A stretch of 64,000 nt of DNA from Asterochloris sp. CNOR1 (taxonomy: Eukaryota > Chlorophyta > Trebouxiophyceae > Trebouxiales > Trebouxiaceae): positions 46,057 through 110,056 of the forward strand of contig OZ017764.1 of NCBI GenBank assembly GCA_963969365.1, read 5' to 3'. The notes beneath the pieces were generated by a model. The model had not been told where the DNA came from. It made no database searches and saw only the letters and a program-made list of their open reading frames with translations. Both the position numbers and the translations under genes were made by a program. Below are positions 62,596 to 64,000 of the stretch, one piece after another. Each line of letters begins with the position of its first letter. The first letter of the stretch is position 1.

Positions 62596-63533
62596 CTTTT
62601 TTGCTAATCATACAATAAGGAAAGAACACCTATCTCTTGTGACCCAGAGCAAGAAGCAACACACTACCTTCGGTCGACCGTGACCGTGACCGTGCGAAGC
62701 ACCACGGTCACGGTCACCAAGTAGTACGGGTCGACCGAAGGTAGTGTGTTGCACCCTATGCACTAGCGACAAGTTGGTTCACTACCTTCGGTCGCAAAGC
62801 AAGACTTGCTGTGCTACCTTCTTGCGCCCTTCGCTCGCACAGCGAAGGGCGCAAGAAGGGCGCAAAGTAAAGACTTGCGTTTTGGTACGCGACTTTTGCT
62901 AGTGCATCCTGCGGACGCATTTGCGTGGTACGCTTATTGGTGAATTCTCTTGTGTGCGAAGCAACGTGTTGCTTCGCTTACAATTGCGTCCTTGCTTTGC
63001 GACCGAAGGTATAGCAACAAGTTGCTCGTGCAAACTTGGGTTAGAAGGGCGGAAAAAGGTAGAAGACCCGTCCTGTGATGCTTCGCACGGTCAGGATGCA
63101 CGAGAAGGGTCGACCGAAGTACGTACCACAGCACAGCACACCCTTACGCTTATTGCTTTCCACACCCGTATGCACAAGCAACACGTCTTGTTTATTCAAC
63201 AACACGCGTGTTCCTATAAAAAAATAAGGATAAACCTGCCCTGTGCGAGCAAAGCACGTGGCCGTGACCCGTCCTGTGCTGCGCTACGTACTTCTTCCGC
63301 CCTTCTAACCCAAGTTTGCACGAGCAACTTGTTGCTAGTGCAAAGCAAGGACGCAATAAGCAGAGCAAAGGATGCACGGTCACCAAGTCTTGCTTTGCAT
63401 GAATTGGTACGCCTACGGTACCTGCTTGTGATGGGTACCAAGAAGCAATCCCTAGCAACAAGAGAATTATGCGAAGCAAGGACGCACCCTGTGACCCTTC
63501 GCACGGTCAGCAAGGGCGCAAAAAAGGTTGTTT
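62596..63533. repeat. Repeat spacer between rps2 and trnQ
   Basis: No gene. It holds a hairpin with GTGCGAAGCACC loop at about 62678-62717, an AAGGGCGCAAGAAGGGCGC palindromic tract near 62820-62862, and copy 3 of the nested composite. Confidence 0.8.
63266..63385. repeat. Nested composite repeat, copy 3
   Basis: Matches 48263-48395 and 57277-57409 up to GGTCACCAA, after which the flank differs. Confidence 0.9.
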
Positions 63534-63605
63534 TGGGGCGTCGCCAAGTGGTAAGGCATCGGATTTTGGTTCCGACATTCAAAGGTTCGACCCCTTTCGC
63601 CCCAG
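63534..63605 (+). tRNA. trnQ(uug): tRNA-Gln (anticodon UUG)
   Basis: 72-nt cloverleaf. Acceptor TGGGGCG/CGCCCCA, D-stem GCCA/AGGC, anticodon stem TCGGA/TCCGA with loop TTTTGGT (anticodon TTG), T-arm AAAGG-TTCGACC-CCTTT, discriminator G. Confidence 0.94.
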
Positions 63606-64000
63606 AGGTTACCCACCGTAAAGTCTTTCTACTAGTTTAGTTTGCTACGCACTTGATGCGTACCACGTGCTACTACGTACTTCTTCCGCCCTTCGCTGTG
63701 CTGACCGCAGGTAGTGTTGCTTGGCTTACAATAAGCGTACCACGCAAGAAGTACGTAGCTTCGCGACTTGGTGACCGTGACCCGTCCGTAGGATGCACGG
63801 TCACGGTCACGTAGTAGCTTCGCGACTTTTGCGACCTACTGGCCGCAGGCACAGCACGTAGTAGGGCAAGCAAGGGTAGCACAGCACAAGTGTACCAATC
63901 AACGACGTAAGCAAAGCAAGTGTTTCTTCTTGCTCTTGTGATGCGTAGCAAGAAGCAACACTAGCAACAAGGATATTTTGCTATTGCGTGAATTCTTTTT
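63606..64000. repeat. Repeat field at the right edge
   Basis: No gene. At about 63771-63811 lies GTGACCGTGACCCGTCC-GTAGGATGCAC-GGTCACGGTCAC, which looks like the un-nested base form of the composite repeats found elsewhere. Confidence 0.8.

Overview
This window is about 64 kb of a mitochondrial genome, most likely from a chlorophyte green alga. The trebouxiophyte lineage fits best, because of the wide ribosomal-protein set, the standard genetic code (Trp is TGG) and the single-strand gene layout, but the exact taxon cannot be read from the sequence. Every gene I can support lies on the + strand. There are 26 protein-coding entries (one is only a 3' end), 14 tRNA genes and a 5S rRNA. The large and small rRNAs, cox1, cob, atp6, atp8, nad3, nad4L, nad6 and nad9 are not visible and presumably lie outside the window.

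Layout. 1-29 kb is the ribosomal-protein half: a probable rps10 tail, trnL(caa), trnC, trnR(acg), trnT, rps19, rpl10, trnI(gau) with a group II intron, rps3, nad2, rpl16, rps4, rps12, rps7, rps11, rpl6, rps13, rps14. The order is a scattered remnant of the bacterial S10/spc/alpha clusters. 29-48 kb is the respiratory half: nad7, cox2, cox3, atp4, trnL(uaa), trnR(ucu) with a group II intron, nad5, nad4, trnW, atp1. 48-64 kb holds atp9, rrn5, an unidentified membrane ORF, trnE, rpl5, trnH(gug) with a group II intron, nad1, trnD, trnY, trnN, an AT-rich unidentified ORF, rps2 and trnQ. The products serve complexes I and IV, the F-type ATP synthase and the mitochondrial ribosome.

The dominant oddity is a very dense family of short interspersed repeats that fills nearly all intergenic DNA, the three introns and the insides of many ribosomal-protein genes. 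The units include hairpins with (GTGACC)n arms around an 8-nt GTGCGAAG/CTTCGCAC loop, and modules built on AGCAACAAG, GCTGACCGCAGGTAG and AAGGGCGGAAGAAG. Units are nested inside other units. In coding DNA they stay in frame. rps7 encodes about 1006 residues (usual about 150-160), rps4 739, rps3 642, rps2 387, rpl10 370 and rps11 314, while nad, cox and atp genes are almost untouched apart from a short piece in nad2.

The second notable set is three related group II introns at the same point (between tRNA positions 38 and 39) in trnI(gau), trnR(ucu) and trnH(gug). All have a recognisable domain V, no maturase ORF, and cores blown up by repeats. The best candidates for something undescribed are the nested hairpin repeat system with its in-frame invasion of ribosomal proteins, the three-tRNA intron family, and the repeat-free AT-rich island at 59.8-60.35 kb.
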